This document shows positions 1 to 11,454 of a DNA stretch of 64,000 nucleotides, piece by piece (within the stretch, counting starts at the first letter, position 1; each line of letters starts with the position of its first letter). A program made the translations under genes and the position numbers. The notes below the pieces were generated by a model, which was given only the letters and a program-made list of their open reading frames with translations, had not been told where the DNA came from and did no database searches. The stretch is from NCBI RefSeq assembly GCF_021290965.1, contig NZ_JAJOYT010000003.1:372001-436000 (forward strand), in the 5' to 3' direction. This DNA comes from Rheinheimera faecalis. Lineage in GTDB: Bacteria > Pseudomonadota > Gammaproteobacteria > Enterobacterales > Alteromonadaceae.

Positions 1-116
1 CTTGATTGAATTTAGTTATATGGTCTGCTGACCTTTGCTACGTTGCGCACGTAATTGGACGAAATTTTACTTCTTTATACTCCCGAGTACAAACTCTGCG
101 CAAGATTTAATAGTAC

Positions 117-178
117 AGACGTCTAAATGTTTTGACTTCTTATTTTTGCTGAGTATACTTTTAGACGTCTAAACATCT
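117..178 (+). promoter_or_regulatory. metB promoter with MetJ operator boxes
   Basis: The perfect 8-mer AGACGTCT, the MetJ consensus, occurs at 117-124 and again at 163-170. Each is followed by a weaker 8-mer (AAATGTTT at 125-132, AAACATCT at 171-178), giving the tandem-box layout MetJ needs. Between them sits a sigma-70-like promoter: TTGACT at 132-137, 16 bp, TATACT at 154-159. Binding at either pair would cover the -35 or the start site, so SAM-dependent repression of metB-metL-metF is inferred. No metJ start is visible in bases 1-116; it may lie just left of the window. Confidence 0.85.
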
Positions 179-194
179 AAATTTGAGGTTTTTT

Positions 195-1469
195 ATGAGC
201 AAACAACACTCAGCCACAGTAGCTGCCCGCGCCGGAATAGCGCAGGACTCTGCATATGGTGCTGTTACGCCGCCTTTGTATTTAACCTCAACTTATGAAC
301 TCAAAGCCTTTAAGCAGCCTGGCAAATACGATTATTCACGCTCGAATAACCCAACAAGGGATTTGTTAGGCGATGCGTTGGCAGAGTTGGAAGGTGGTGC
401 CAAAGGTTTAATTACCGGCACTGGCATGTCCGCTTGTCTGCTGGCGCTGCAACTGATTGGCCCGGAAGATACCTTAGTGATCCCCCATGATTGTTATGGT
501 GGCAGTTATCGTTTATTCCTGAATTTAGCTAATCGCAAAAAAGCTTTTAAGCTGGTTGTGGTGAACTTCCAGCAAACCGACTGGGCAGAACAAATTAAAG
601 CAGCGCAGCCTAAAATGATTTGGGTCGAAACGCCAAGTAACCCATTGCTGCAAATTACTGATGTCAAAGCCGCTGCAGAGCTGGCAAAAACACTGAATGC
701 GATTTTGGTGGTGGATAACACGTTCTTATCACCAGCTTTGCAAAACCCTATAGCTTTGGGTGCTGACATAGTGGTTCATTCCACGACCAAATTTATTAAT
801 GGCCACAGCGATATCATAGGTGGTGCTTTAATTGCTAAAGATGCTGCGGTGGGGGACGAGCTGAAATGGTGGGCGAATTGTTTAGGTGTAACAGGTGGCG
901 CTTTTGATGCGTATCAGACCCTACGTGGCCTGCGCACTTTATTACCCCGTATTAAACAACATCAGCACAATGCAGAGCTGGTGGTGGATTTCCTGCAAAA
1001 ACAGCCACTGGTGGGTCGTGTCTATTACCCTGGTTTAAAAGATCATCCAGGCCATGCCATTGCCAAAGCACAGCAGCACGGTTTTGGTTCCATGCTGAGT
1101 TTTGATCTGGCTGCCGATGAGGCCTATTTAGCGGTATTTTTTGAAGCCTTGCAGTGTTTCACTTTGGCTCAGTCTTTAGGTGGCATTGAAAGCTTAATTT
1201 GTCACCCTGGTTCTATGACTCATGCTTCTTTGGATGCAGCCACACAAAAAGCCGCTGGCATAGGCCCGACTTTAATTCGTTTATCTGTGGGTATTGAAGA
1301 AGCCCAGGATTTAATAGCCGATCTGGCTCAGGCTTTTGCTGCTGTAGATGCAGCGGTAAAGCAAAACACTAAAACACAAAAGGTTCTGTCAGAGCCTGCA
1401 ACCGCAGACAAAGCAAAAGACGAACAGCAGCAATTCAGATTAAACCCAGCACTTAGCGTGTTGTGGTAA
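195..1469 (+). CDS. metB: cystathionine gamma-synthase (MetB)
   Basis: PLP enzyme of the Cys/Met metabolism family; it joins an O-activated homoserine with cysteine to give cystathionine in methionine synthesis. The family motifs are present: YSRSNNPTRD near residue 50, GTGMSA for cofactor phosphate binding, and STTKFINGHSD with the Schiff-base lysine near residue 200. ATG at 195 is preferred over an in-frame TTG at 183 because GAGG at 185-188 is correctly spaced and the protein then begins MSKQHSATVAARAG like its homologues. At 424 aa it is about 35-40 residues longer than E. coli MetB; the excess is a Lys/Gln/Ala-rich C-terminal tail. First gene of metB-metL-metF under MetJ boxes. An O-succinylhomoserine sulfhydrylase role cannot be excluded from sequence alone. 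Confidence 0.93.
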   Translation: MSKQHSATVAARAGIAQDSAYGAVTPPLYLTSTYELKAFKQPGKYDYSRSNNPTRDLLGDALAELEGGAKGLITGTGMSACLLALQLIGPEDTLVIPHDCYGGSYRLFLNLANRKKAFKLVVVNFQQTDWAEQIKAAQPKMIWVETPSNPLLQITDVKAAAELAKTLNAILVVDNTFLSPALQNPIALGADIVVHSTTKFINGHSDIIGGALIAKDAAVGDELKWWANCLGVTGGAFDAYQTLRGLRTLLPRIKQHQHNAELVVDFLQKQPLVGRVYYPGLKDHPGHAIAKAQQHGFGSMLSFDLAADEAYLAVFFEALQCFTLAQSLGGIESLICHPGSMTHASLDAATQKAAGIGPTLIRLSVGIEEAQDLIADLAQAFAAVDAAVKQNTKTQKVLSEPATADKAKDEQQQFRLNPALSVLW

Positions 1470-1482
1470 GTAGTGGTGAGTG

Positions 1483-4781
<3,299 letters not shown>

Positions 4782-4794
4782 CATCATTGATAGC

Positions 4795-5328
4795 ATGAAC
4801 GACAGATGCTTCCTTAGTCTGAAGTTCAGCCCAAAGCAACAACGGCTGCTACATGCTTATCAGCAGCCGGTTTCTTGTCAGAACGCCAAATGGCACCCAG
4901 CCAATAATCTGCATCTGACATTGGTGTTCTTAGGTCAGCAAGCTTTCACTGTGCAACAGCAGTTATGGTCACAAAGCCTGGAGTTGCTTCACGAGCTACC
5001 GCCTTTCGAACTCTGTTTTGACCAGTTGGATCAGTTCAGCCACGCCAAAGTGTTGTATCTGGGGATCTCACAACCTCCTGCAGCTCTGATGGCCTTACAA
5101 CAACAGCTGCAACAGCTGGCTTTGCCTTTTCTAAATGCGCCTGTGCCGGAAATTTTTGTGCCTCATGTCACCCTTGCACGTAAGTTTCAGTCTGTAGATG
5201 CTTTTCCTTTATCTGTTGAGCCTTTGAGTCTGCTTTGTACAGAAGTTGCTTTGTATCATTCCATCAGCTCAGAGCAGGGCGTTAGCTATCAGAGTGTCGA
5301 AACTTATACTTTAGTCCCAAAGGGCTAA
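4795..5328 (+). CDS. thpR: RNA 2',3'-cyclic phosphodiesterase / 2'-5' RNA ligase family (ThpR)
   Basis: Member of the 2H phosphoesterase superfamily, shown by two HxTx-type motifs, HLTLVFLG near residue 40 and HVTLARK near residue 128, which form the symmetrical active site. The family hydrolyses 2',3'-cyclic phosphates on RNA and can act in reverse as a ligase on tRNA halves; the physiological substrate is not settled. The chain is 177 aa, normal for the family. ATG at 4795 gives MNDRCFLSLKF; an in-frame TTG at 4774 would overlap metF. It follows metF by 13 bp, so it may share the methionine transcript, although no functional link is evident. Confidence 0.85.
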   Translation: MNDRCFLSLKFSPKQQRLLHAYQQPVSCQNAKWHPANNLHLTLVFLGQQAFTVQQQLWSQSLELLHELPPFELCFDQLDQFSHAKVLYLGISQPPAALMALQQQLQQLALPFLNAPVPEIFVPHVTLARKFQSVDAFPLSVEPLSLLCTEVALYHSISSEQGVSYQSVETYTLVPKG

Positions 5329-5405
5329 ACCTTTATGCTAGATCAACACCTTAGCAGCTAGACTTAGTTACACTCAGCTTGTGTTTTGCCACTGGACGGA
5401 TTCAG

Positions 5406-7160
5406 ATGTCGCACCGCTCTTATTTATTTTCTTTGCGTATTGGTCATGCGCTACGGGAATGTCTGGCTGAAGGTTATAGCTTTAGCGCTTTTAAGCTGGA
5501 TCTGCTGGCTGGTATCACTGTCGGTATTATCGCCATTCCTCTGGCGATGGCGCTGGCGATAGCCAGTGGTGTACCGCCGCAATACGGTTTGTATACAGCT
5601 GTGATCGCAGGTTTTCTGATCGCCCTGACCGGTGGCTCCCGTTACAGCATTAGCGGGCCTACCGCTGCTTTTGTGGTGATATTGTACCCTGTGGCCCAAA
5701 GTTATGGTCTGGCCGGATTGCTGCTGGCGACCATTTTGTCTGGTGTAATGTTGATTGTGATGGCTGCTATGCGTTTTGGCCGCTTTATCGAATATATTCC
5801 CGAAGCTGTCACTTTAGGTTTTACCAGCGGTATTGCTGTGGTGATTGCCACTTTGCAAATTAAAGATGTGTTTGGTTTGCCGATAGACAAAATGTCAGAG
5901 CATTATCTGGAAAAATTACAGCAACTCTCTTTCGCTTTACCCGATCTGCACTGGCCATCCTTGCTGGTGGCAGTTGTCACTTTAGCTGTGATGTGGCTCT
6001 GGCCAAAACTCAAACTGCCTTTACCACCGCATTTACCCGCTATTGTTGTAGCTACAACTTTGGCTTTAGCGCTGGCTCATTTCGGATTGGAGCTGGATAC
6101 CATAGGCAGTCGATTTAGTTATCTATTGCCTGATGGCTCGCAAGGGCAGGGCATACCTGCTGTATTACCCGAATTCACCTGGCCCTGGTTGCAAGCTGGC
6201 CCGGACGGGCAAGCCTTAGAGTTCAGCACTCAAATGGTGAAAGACTTACTGGCAGCAGCTTTTGCAATGGCAATGTTAGGCGCTATAGAGTCTTTGCTTT
6301 GCGCTGTAGTGCTGGATGGTATGACAGGGCGCAGGCACAGTGCGAACAGCGAATTATTGGGTCAAGGCATAGGCAATATAGTGGCGCCATTTTTAGGCGG
6401 TTTTACTGCAACAGCGGCTTTAGCCCGCTCTGCTGCCAATGTGCGGGCTGGTGCTCAGTCACCTGTAGCCGCCATGATCCATGCGCTGGTGGTATTATTG
6501 GCCCTGCTGGTGCTGGCGCCTGTGTTGGCCTATTTGCCTATGGCGGCTATGGCCGCTTTGCTGTTGGTTGTGGCCTGGAATATGAGTGAAGCGCCTAAAG
6601 CTGTGCATCTGCTAAAAACAGCGCCCCGTAACGACATCATTATTTTCCTGATTTGTTTTGGCTGTACAGTGCTGTTTGATATGGTCATTGCCATCAGCTG
6701 TGGCATGGTCATAGCGGCTTTTTTCTTTGTGAAGCAAGTGGCCGATATGACCCGCGTAGCGGATATCAGTCATAACAGAAAATACCTGACAGAGCCTTTG
6801 CCTGAAGGCTGGAAAGCATTTCGGGTCAGTGGTCCTTTGTTTTTTGCTGCAGCAGACCGGGTTTTTGGTGAGCTATCGGTCAAACTTAAACAGCAGCAAG
6901 GCGCTATTTTAGTGATGGATGCCGTGACTTTGATGGATGCGGGTGGACTCTCAGCTTTTACCAAACTGGTCAGTCTGGCTGAAAAGCAGGGCACGCATTT
7001 ATTGGTGACAGACTTAACCTTTCAACCGCTAAAAACTCTGGCGAAAGCCAAGGTGCAACCTTTGCCTGGTATTTTGAGTTTTTATTCAACCTTAGCTGAT
7101 GCGCTAAACAGCCTGCCGGGTCAGAACATTGATCCTCAGGACGAAGCTGTGGGTCTTTGA
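5406..7160 (+). CDS. dauA: SulP-family anion/C4-dicarboxylate carrier (DauA/YchM-like)
   Basis: Inner-membrane SLC26/SulP transporter of 584 aa with the hallmark N-terminal segment DLLAGITVGIIAIPLAMALAI and YGLYTA, the GPTAAFVVIL core helix, and a cytoplasmic C-terminal STAS domain (about residues 470-570, ILVMDAVTLMDAGGL). Similarity to E. coli DauA, an aerobic succinate/C4-dicarboxylate transporter, runs end to end, including SLLCAVVLDGMTG and AAFSMAMLGAIES-like stretches, so dicarboxylate uptake is more likely than sulfate, though substrate is inferred. ATG 5406 has GGACGGA just upstream; TTG 5379 is a weaker option. It stands alone between thpR and the arg operon. Confidence 0.88.
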   Translation: MSHRSYLFSLRIGHALRECLAEGYSFSAFKLDLLAGITVGIIAIPLAMALAIASGVPPQYGLYTAVIAGFLIALTGGSRYSISGPTAAFVVILYPVAQSYGLAGLLLATILSGVMLIVMAAMRFGRFIEYIPEAVTLGFTSGIAVVIATLQIKDVFGLPIDKMSEHYLEKLQQLSFALPDLHWPSLLVAVVTLAVMWLWPKLKLPLPPHLPAIVVATTLALALAHFGLELDTIGSRFSYLLPDGSQGQGIPAVLPEFTWPWLQAGPDGQALEFSTQMVKDLLAAAFAMAMLGAIESLLCAVVLDGMTGRRHSANSELLGQGIGNIVAPFLGGFTATAALARSAANVRAGAQSPVAAMIHALVVLLALLVLAPVLAYLPMAAMAALLLVVAWNMSEAPKAVHLLKTAPRNDIIIFLICFGCTVLFDMVIAISCGMVIAAFFFVKQVADMTRVADISHNRKYLTEPLPEGWKAFRVSGPLFFAAADRVFGELSVKLKQQQGAILVMDAVTLMDAGGLSAFTKLVSLAEKQGTHLLVTDLTFQPLKTLAKAKVQPLPGILSFYSTLADALNSLPGQNIDPQDEAVGL

Positions 7161-7253
7161 TTTAAGTCAGTTCGACTTCTGCCTTGGGCCATTTTGGTCT
7201 AAGCTGTGGTCTTTCTGCAGTGGATCTGGTGCTTGTTTGGATTTATGAATTAA

Positions 7254-7292
7254 ATAAAATAAAAATTCACTAATTCAGCATAATAATTCTTG
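7254..7292 (+). promoter_or_regulatory. tandem ArgR (ARG-box) operator
   Basis: Two 18-bp sites fit the ArgR consensus WNTGAATWWWWATTCANW. Site 1 at 7254-7271 keeps a perfect right half ATTCA and three of five bases in the left half. Site 2 at 7275-7292 keeps three of five left and four of five right. They are separated by exactly 3 bp, the spacing of paired ARG boxes for an ArgR hexamer, and site 2 overlaps the -35 of the putative argC promoter. Individually each box is imperfect; spacing and position give the support. Confidence 0.6.
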
Positions 7293-7318
7293 AAACTGCA
7301 TGGCGAAGCCACTACACT
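7290..7318 (+). promoter_or_regulatory. putative sigma-70 promoter of argCBFGH
   Basis: TTGAAA at 7290-7295 and TACACT at 7313-7318 with a 17-bp spacer, immediately downstream of the paired ARG boxes. The leader that follows holds an inverted repeat GGCCAC...GTGGCC at 7319-7341 before a T-rich stretch, which could fold early in the transcript. Confidence 0.6.
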
Positions 7319-7379
7319 GGCCACACTTTTTTGGCGTGGCCTTAATTTATTATTTTTGTTTTCGGAGACTCAGCGACCT

Positions 7380-8420
7380 ATGTCCACTCAATCCACTTCC
7401 CCTACCACCAAACTGCGCAGCGCTGTCTTAGGTGCTGCCGGCTATAGCGGCGCCGAACTGGCCGTTATGTTGGCACGGAACCCGTATTTTGAGTTGAGTT
7501 ACGCTTTTGCTTCCGCAGGCCGCGCTGCTGAACCTTTTTCGAATTTATATCCACGTTATCAGAGTGTTGTGGATATCCAGGTTCAGCCTTGGACAGATGA
7601 TTTAGTGGAAGACTTAGCAGGCAAGCTGGATGTAGCTTTTTTAGCTTTACCACATGAAGTCAGTGAAGCTGTTACACCTTTGTTATTGGCTAAAGGCATA
7701 GCCGTGTTTGATTTATCCGGTGCTTTCCGTTTAAAAGATCCGGCTTTGTATCCTAAATATTATGGCTATGAGCATCAGCATCCAGAACTGCTGGATCAAG
7801 CTGTGTATTCACTGATGGAGTGGCTGGATAAGCCGTTGCCACAGCTGGTGTCTGTGCCTGGTTGTTACCCAACGGCCTGTTCGCTGGCCTTATTGCCTTT
7901 ATTAAAAGCAGGTTTAGTGGCCGATGGCTGTATTCCTGTGATCAACGCCACCAGCGGTGTGTCAGGTGCTGGCCGTAAAGCGGCATTAAGCACGTCATTT
8001 TGCGAAGTGGGCCTGAATGCCTATGGCTTTTTTAAACACAGACACAGACCTGAAATCGAGCAGAATTTAGGCCGCAAAGTGGTGTTTACACCGCATTTAG
8101 GCAACTTTAAACGTGGCATTCTGGCCACCAGCGTGGTGACCTTAAAATCTGGTGTCACTGCAGAGCAAGTGGCTGCAGCTTTCCAGCAGGCTTATGCAAC
8201 TAAGCCATTAGTGCGTTTAGTCAAACATTCGCCTAATGTGGCTGATGTGGCAGGCACGCCATTTTGTGATATCCACTGGCAACAGGATGGTGAGCAACTG
8301 GTGATTGTCTCTTGTATTGATAACTTGCTCAAAGGTGCTGCCGCTCAGGCGATGCAGGCGGCCAATATTAAATTTGGTGCTCCTGAAACCGCAGGTTTAT
8401 TTGCAGGAGCAGCAGAATGA
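7380..8420 (+). CDS. argC: N-acetyl-gamma-glutamyl-phosphate reductase
   Basis: NADPH-dependent third step of arginine synthesis: N-acetylglutamyl-phosphate to the semialdehyde. The Rossmann start AVLGAAGYSGAEL, the catalytic cysteine in SVPGCYPTACSLALLPL and the C-terminal HTPHLGNFKRGI-like region (VFTPHLGNFKRGIL) are typical of the proteobacterial enzyme; 346 aa. ATG at 7380 is used because the upstream in-frame TTG (7290) coincides with the putative -35 and would add 30 unrelated residues. First gene of argCBFGH; argE, which is often divergent here in relatives, is not adjacent. Confidence 0.95.
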   Translation: MSTQSTSPTTKLRSAVLGAAGYSGAELAVMLARNPYFELSYAFASAGRAAEPFSNLYPRYQSVVDIQVQPWTDDLVEDLAGKLDVAFLALPHEVSEAVTPLLLAKGIAVFDLSGAFRLKDPALYPKYYGYEHQHPELLDQAVYSLMEWLDKPLPQLVSVPGCYPTACSLALLPLLKAGLVADGCIPVINATSGVSGAGRKAALSTSFCEVGLNAYGFFKHRHRPEIEQNLGRKVVFTPHLGNFKRGILATSVVTLKSGVTAEQVAAAFQQAYATKPLVRLVKHSPNVADVAGTPFCDIHWQQDGEQLVIVSCIDNLLKGAAAQAMQAANIKFGAPETAGLFAGAAE

Positions 8421-9187
8421 GCCAGACACCTTTAGTACTTAAAATGGGTGGCCGTTTATTACAGGATCAGGCCGCTTTAGATGCCTTATTAAAAGTCTGT
8501 GCTCAGTTGAAAACTCAGTATCCGATCGTGTTGGTGCATGGTGGTGGCGATCAGGTGGATCAGTGGCTGGCAAAATTTGGTTTTACCACTGAAAAAATTG
8601 ATGGCCAGCGGGTATCACCAGCAGAACAAATGCCTGTGATCACCGGTGCTTTAGATGGCGCGGTCAACGCTGATATGGTGGCCCGTGCCACATTACAGGG
8701 CTTAAATCCAGTGGGTTTAAGTCTGGCAGCAGGTGGTAGTTTAGCTTTTGATATTAATCATAAATTGGGCGCTGTTGGTATTGCCAAACCTAATAATCCA
8801 CTACTGCTGAATACCTTATTGGCCCAGGGTTTTACGCCTGTATTCAGCTCTATTGGGTTAAGTGCCGATGGTCAGTTACTCAATGTGAATGCCGATATCG
8901 CAGCCGCTGCTATTTGTCAGCTGGTGCAGGGCCAACTGGTCTTGCTGACCGATGTGCCTGGCATTCTTGATGCCAATATGCAGCTGATCCCAACCTTAAC
9001 TGCAGCAGAAGCCCAGCAACTGGTCACAGATGGCGTGATTAAAGGTGGCATGAAAGTAAAACTGGATGCAGCGCTGGAAACAGCCCAAGCACTGAAACGT
9101 AATATTACAGTGGCAGGATGGCAGCATCCGGACGATTTATTAAAGTTGATGCAACAAGAAGCAGTAGGTACTTGCATCGTGTATTGA
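8417..9187 (+). CDS. argB: acetylglutamate kinase
   Basis: Phosphorylates N-acetylglutamate, the second step of arginine synthesis. The 256-aa amino-acid-kinase fold shows the N-terminal KMGGRLL nucleotide lysine, VHGGGDQVD, the ISxxN-type region SADGQLLNVNADIAA and LLTDVPGIL near residue 175, and KGGMKVKLDAA towards the end. It lacks an N-terminal helix extension, so it resembles the E. coli-type, arginine-insensitive short enzyme. Start overlaps the argC stop by 4 bp (ATGA), indicating translational coupling. Confidence 0.95.
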   Translation: MSQTPLVLKMGGRLLQDQAALDALLKVCAQLKTQYPIVLVHGGGDQVDQWLAKFGFTTEKIDGQRVSPAEQMPVITGALDGAVNADMVARATLQGLNPVGLSLAAGGSLAFDINHKLGAVGIAKPNNPLLLNTLLAQGFTPVFSSIGLSADGQLLNVNADIAAAAICQLVQGQLVLLTDVPGILDANMQLIPTLTAAEAQQLVTDGVIKGGMKVKLDAALETAQALKRNITVAGWQHPDDLLKLMQQEAVGTCIVY

Positions 9188-9198
9188 TCCCGAAACAA

Positions 9199-9219
9199 AA
9201 CACACCATAAGGGTGTGTT
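9199..9219 (+). other. argB-argF intercistronic hairpin
   Basis: Perfect inverted repeat AACACACC / GGTGTGTT with a 5-nt loop, 12 bp after argB. It is not followed by a T tract, so it looks like an mRNA-stability or processing hairpin and not a terminator. A second small stem CCGC/GCGG lies at about 9236-9246, just before argF. Confidence 0.5.
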
Positions 9220-9262
9220 GCAACGATAAGGATGCCGCCTAGCGGACATGCAGTGTGTTTTT

Positions 9263-10177
9263 ATGAGTAAATTAACCCAGCTTTTATGTTTAGCTGAATT
9301 AGATCAGAAGCAATTATCCGACCTGCTGGAGCTTGCGCTTCAGATCAAACAAAAACCAGAGCAGTACAGCTCTGCGCTCAAAGGCAAAAGCATTGCCTTG
9401 TTGTTTGAAAAACCTTCTTTGCGAACCCGCGTCAGCTTTGATGTAGGGATCAATAAATTGGGTGGTCACAGTGTGTATCTGGATCAGCAAAACGGAGCTA
9501 TGGGCGTACGCGAATCAGTGGAAGATTTTGGCAGTAACCTGGCCTGTTGGTGTGACGCCATAGTGGCGCGGGTCTATTCTCAGAAAACATTAGTGCAGCT
9601 GTCGCAAAGCAGCAAAAAACCAGTGATTAATGCACTGAGTGATTTGTACCATCCTTGTCAGGCTCTGGCAGATTTGCTGACATTAAAAGAGCATTATGGC
9701 GATTTAAGCAAGGTGCATCTGGCTTTTGTCGGCGACGGTAACAATGTTTGCCACTCGCTGATGTTAGGCGCTGCCATTATGGGTATGACGCTGACTGTGG
9801 TCACACCACAAGGCTTTGGTCCTGATGCTCATGTATTGTTAAAAGCTCAGGCGATAGCAGAAAAAAGCGGCGCTAAACTGACTTTAAGTCAGCATGTGTC
9901 AGCTGCTGCTGGTGCGGATGCTATTTACACCGACACCTGGTTGTCGATGGGCGCGAAGGCCGACCCTAAACTGGTCGAGAACCTGTTTGCGCCTTACCAG
10001 ATCAATACTGCAGTGATGCAGCGTTTAGCCATCAAACATTTTATGCACTGCCTGCCTGCACACCGTGGGCATGAAGTGACCAGCGAAGTGCTGGACAGCG
10101 ATAATTCGTTAGTGTTGCAACAGGCAGAAAACCGTATGCACGCTCAGAATGCAGTATTAGTCAGTTTATTTAGTTGA
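9263..10177 (+). CDS. argF: ornithine carbamoyltransferase
   Basis: Forms citrulline from ornithine and carbamoyl phosphate. The carbamoyl-phosphate loop appears as SLRTR (residues about 50-54, in [12 protein letters not shown]), followed by the conserved HPCQ, and the ornithine-specific SMG loop (TDTWLSMG) and HCLPAHRG with its catalytic cysteine. The SMG loop argues for ornithine and against acetyl- or succinyl-ornithine or aspartate. 304 aa. ATG 9263 begins [11 protein letters not shown] 9248 would add five residues and neither start has a strong ribosome site. Third gene of the arg operon. Confidence 0.93.
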   Translation: MSKLTQLLCLAELDQKQLSDLLELALQIKQKPEQYSSALKGKSIALLFEKPSLRTRVSFDVGINKLGGHSVYLDQQNGAMGVRESVEDFGSNLACWCDAIVARVYSQKTLVQLSQSSKKPVINALSDLYHPCQALADLLTLKEHYGDLSKVHLAFVGDGNNVCHSLMLGAAIMGMTLTVVTPQGFGPDAHVLLKAQAIAEKSGAKLTLSQHVSAAAGADAIYTDTWLSMGAKADPKLVENLFAPYQINTAVMQRLAIKHFMHCLPAHRGHEVTSEVLDSDNSLVLQQAENRMHAQNAVLVSLFS

Positions 10178-10185
10178 GGTTGGAC

Positions 10186-11388
10186 ATGAGTATCAAAAAA
10201 GTAGTGTTAGCTTATTCAGGTGGTTTAGACACATCAGCCATTGTGCCTTGGTTAAAAGATAACTATGACTGTGAAGTGATAGCTTTTGTTGCCAACGTAG
10301 GTCAGGGCGATGAAGAACTGGCTGGGGTGGAAGAAAAAGCCATTAAGTCAGGTGCCAGCTCGTGCTACGTGGTTGACCTGCGCGAAGAGCTCGTCAAAGA
10401 AGTGATTTACCCCACCTTAAAAACAGGTGCAGTGTATGAGGGCCAGTATTTGCTGGGTACTTCTATGGCACGCCCTGTGATTGCCCGTGCTCAGGTTGAG
10501 CTGGCGCTGAAATTAGGTGCTGATGCTTTATGCCACGGCTGTACTGGTAAAGGTAATGATCAGGTGCGTTTTGAAGGTGCTTTTGCCGCCTTAGCACCGC
10601 AGTTAAAAGTGATAGCGCCATGGCGTGAATGGCAATTTAACTCACGTCAGTCACTGTTAAATTATCTGGCTGAGAAAAATGTGCCAACCACAGCTTCAGC
10701 TACCAAAATCTATAGCCGTGATGCCAACTTATGGCATATCTCGCACGAAGGTGGTGAGATTGAAAACCCGTGGAATGAGCCATCAGACCAAATCTGGATG
10801 TGGACTAAATCTCCGGAGCAGGCGCCGGATAAAGCTGAACATATTCAGTTAAGTTTTGAAAAAGGTGAACTGACCAAGTTAAACGGTGAAGCTGTTGCTC
10901 CTGTCAAAGCCATTGAAGTGCTGAACGCTATTGGTTCGGAGCATGGCGTAGGCCGTATCGACATTGTTGAAAACCGTTTAGTGGGTATGAAATCCCGTGG
11001 CTGTTACGAAACTCCTGGCGGCACTATTTTAGTGGCAGCCTTACGTGCACTGGAATCTTTGGTGTATGACCGCACTTCACTGAAATACCGTGAAGAAGTG
11101 GGCTTAGAGTTTGCTCAGCTGGTCTATGATGGTCGTTGGTTTACGCCGTTAAAAGATGCCTTGTTAGCTGCTGCCACTTCTTTGGCTGATCAACTGACAG
11201 GTGACATAGTGGTCAAACTGTACAAAGGCAACGTGACTGTAACGCAACGCCGTTCACCAAACAGCCTGTACTCTGAAGCCTTCGCTACTTTTGAAGGCGA
11301 TGAAGTGTACAACCAAAAAGATGCTGCAGGTTTTATCCGCCTGTATAGCTTAGCCAGCCGTATTCGTGCCTTGCATAGCAAAGGTTAA
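10186..11388 (+). CDS. argG: argininosuccinate synthase
   Basis: ATP-dependent ligation of citrulline and aspartate. The PP-loop motif [11 protein letters not shown] is at residues 9-19, and the citrulline/aspartate-binding segments [13 protein letters not shown] and [15 protein letters not shown] follow; 400 aa is the standard length of the type 1 enzyme. ATG 10186 has AGGTTGGA immediately upstream and lies 8 bp after argF; an in-frame TTG at 10174 overlaps argF and is rejected. Confidence 0.96.
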   Translation: MSIKKVVLAYSGGLDTSAIVPWLKDNYDCEVIAFVANVGQGDEELAGVEEKAIKSGASSCYVVDLREELVKEVIYPTLKTGAVYEGQYLLGTSMARPVIARAQVELALKLGADALCHGCTGKGNDQVRFEGAFAALAPQLKVIAPWREWQFNSRQSLLNYLAEKNVPTTASATKIYSRDANLWHISHEGGEIENPWNEPSDQIWMWTKSPEQAPDKAEHIQLSFEKGELTKLNGEAVAPVKAIEVLNAIGSEHGVGRIDIVENRLVGMKSRGCYETPGGTILVAALRALESLVYDRTSLKYREEVGLEFAQLVYDGRWFTPLKDALLAAATSLADQLTGDIVVKLYKGNVTVTQRRSPNSLYSEAFATFEGDEVYNQKDAAGFIRLYSLASRIRALHSKG

Positions 11389-11405
11389 TGGTTCTGAGCA
11401 TCAAG

Positions 11406-11434
11406 ACGGCTCAACTGTGAGCCGTTTCTCTTTT
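11406..11434 (+). terminator. argG-argH intergenic terminator-like hairpin
   Basis: Perfect 8-bp stem ACGGCTCA / TGAGCCGT with the loop ACTG, followed by TTCTCTTTTC. It sits between two genes that are otherwise in one operon, so it may terminate part of the transcripts and lower argH expression relative to argCBFG. Confidence 0.65.
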
Positions 11435-11454
11435 CAAGTTTTGGGGTATTTATC

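Noticed and set aside
9263-10177. argF as N-acetyl- or succinyl-ornithine carbamoyltransferase because of SLRTR in place of STRTR
   Set aside because: The ornithine-specific SMG loop and HCLPAHRG are intact, SLRTR is common in true ornithine enzymes, and argB/argC context fits the standard pathway.
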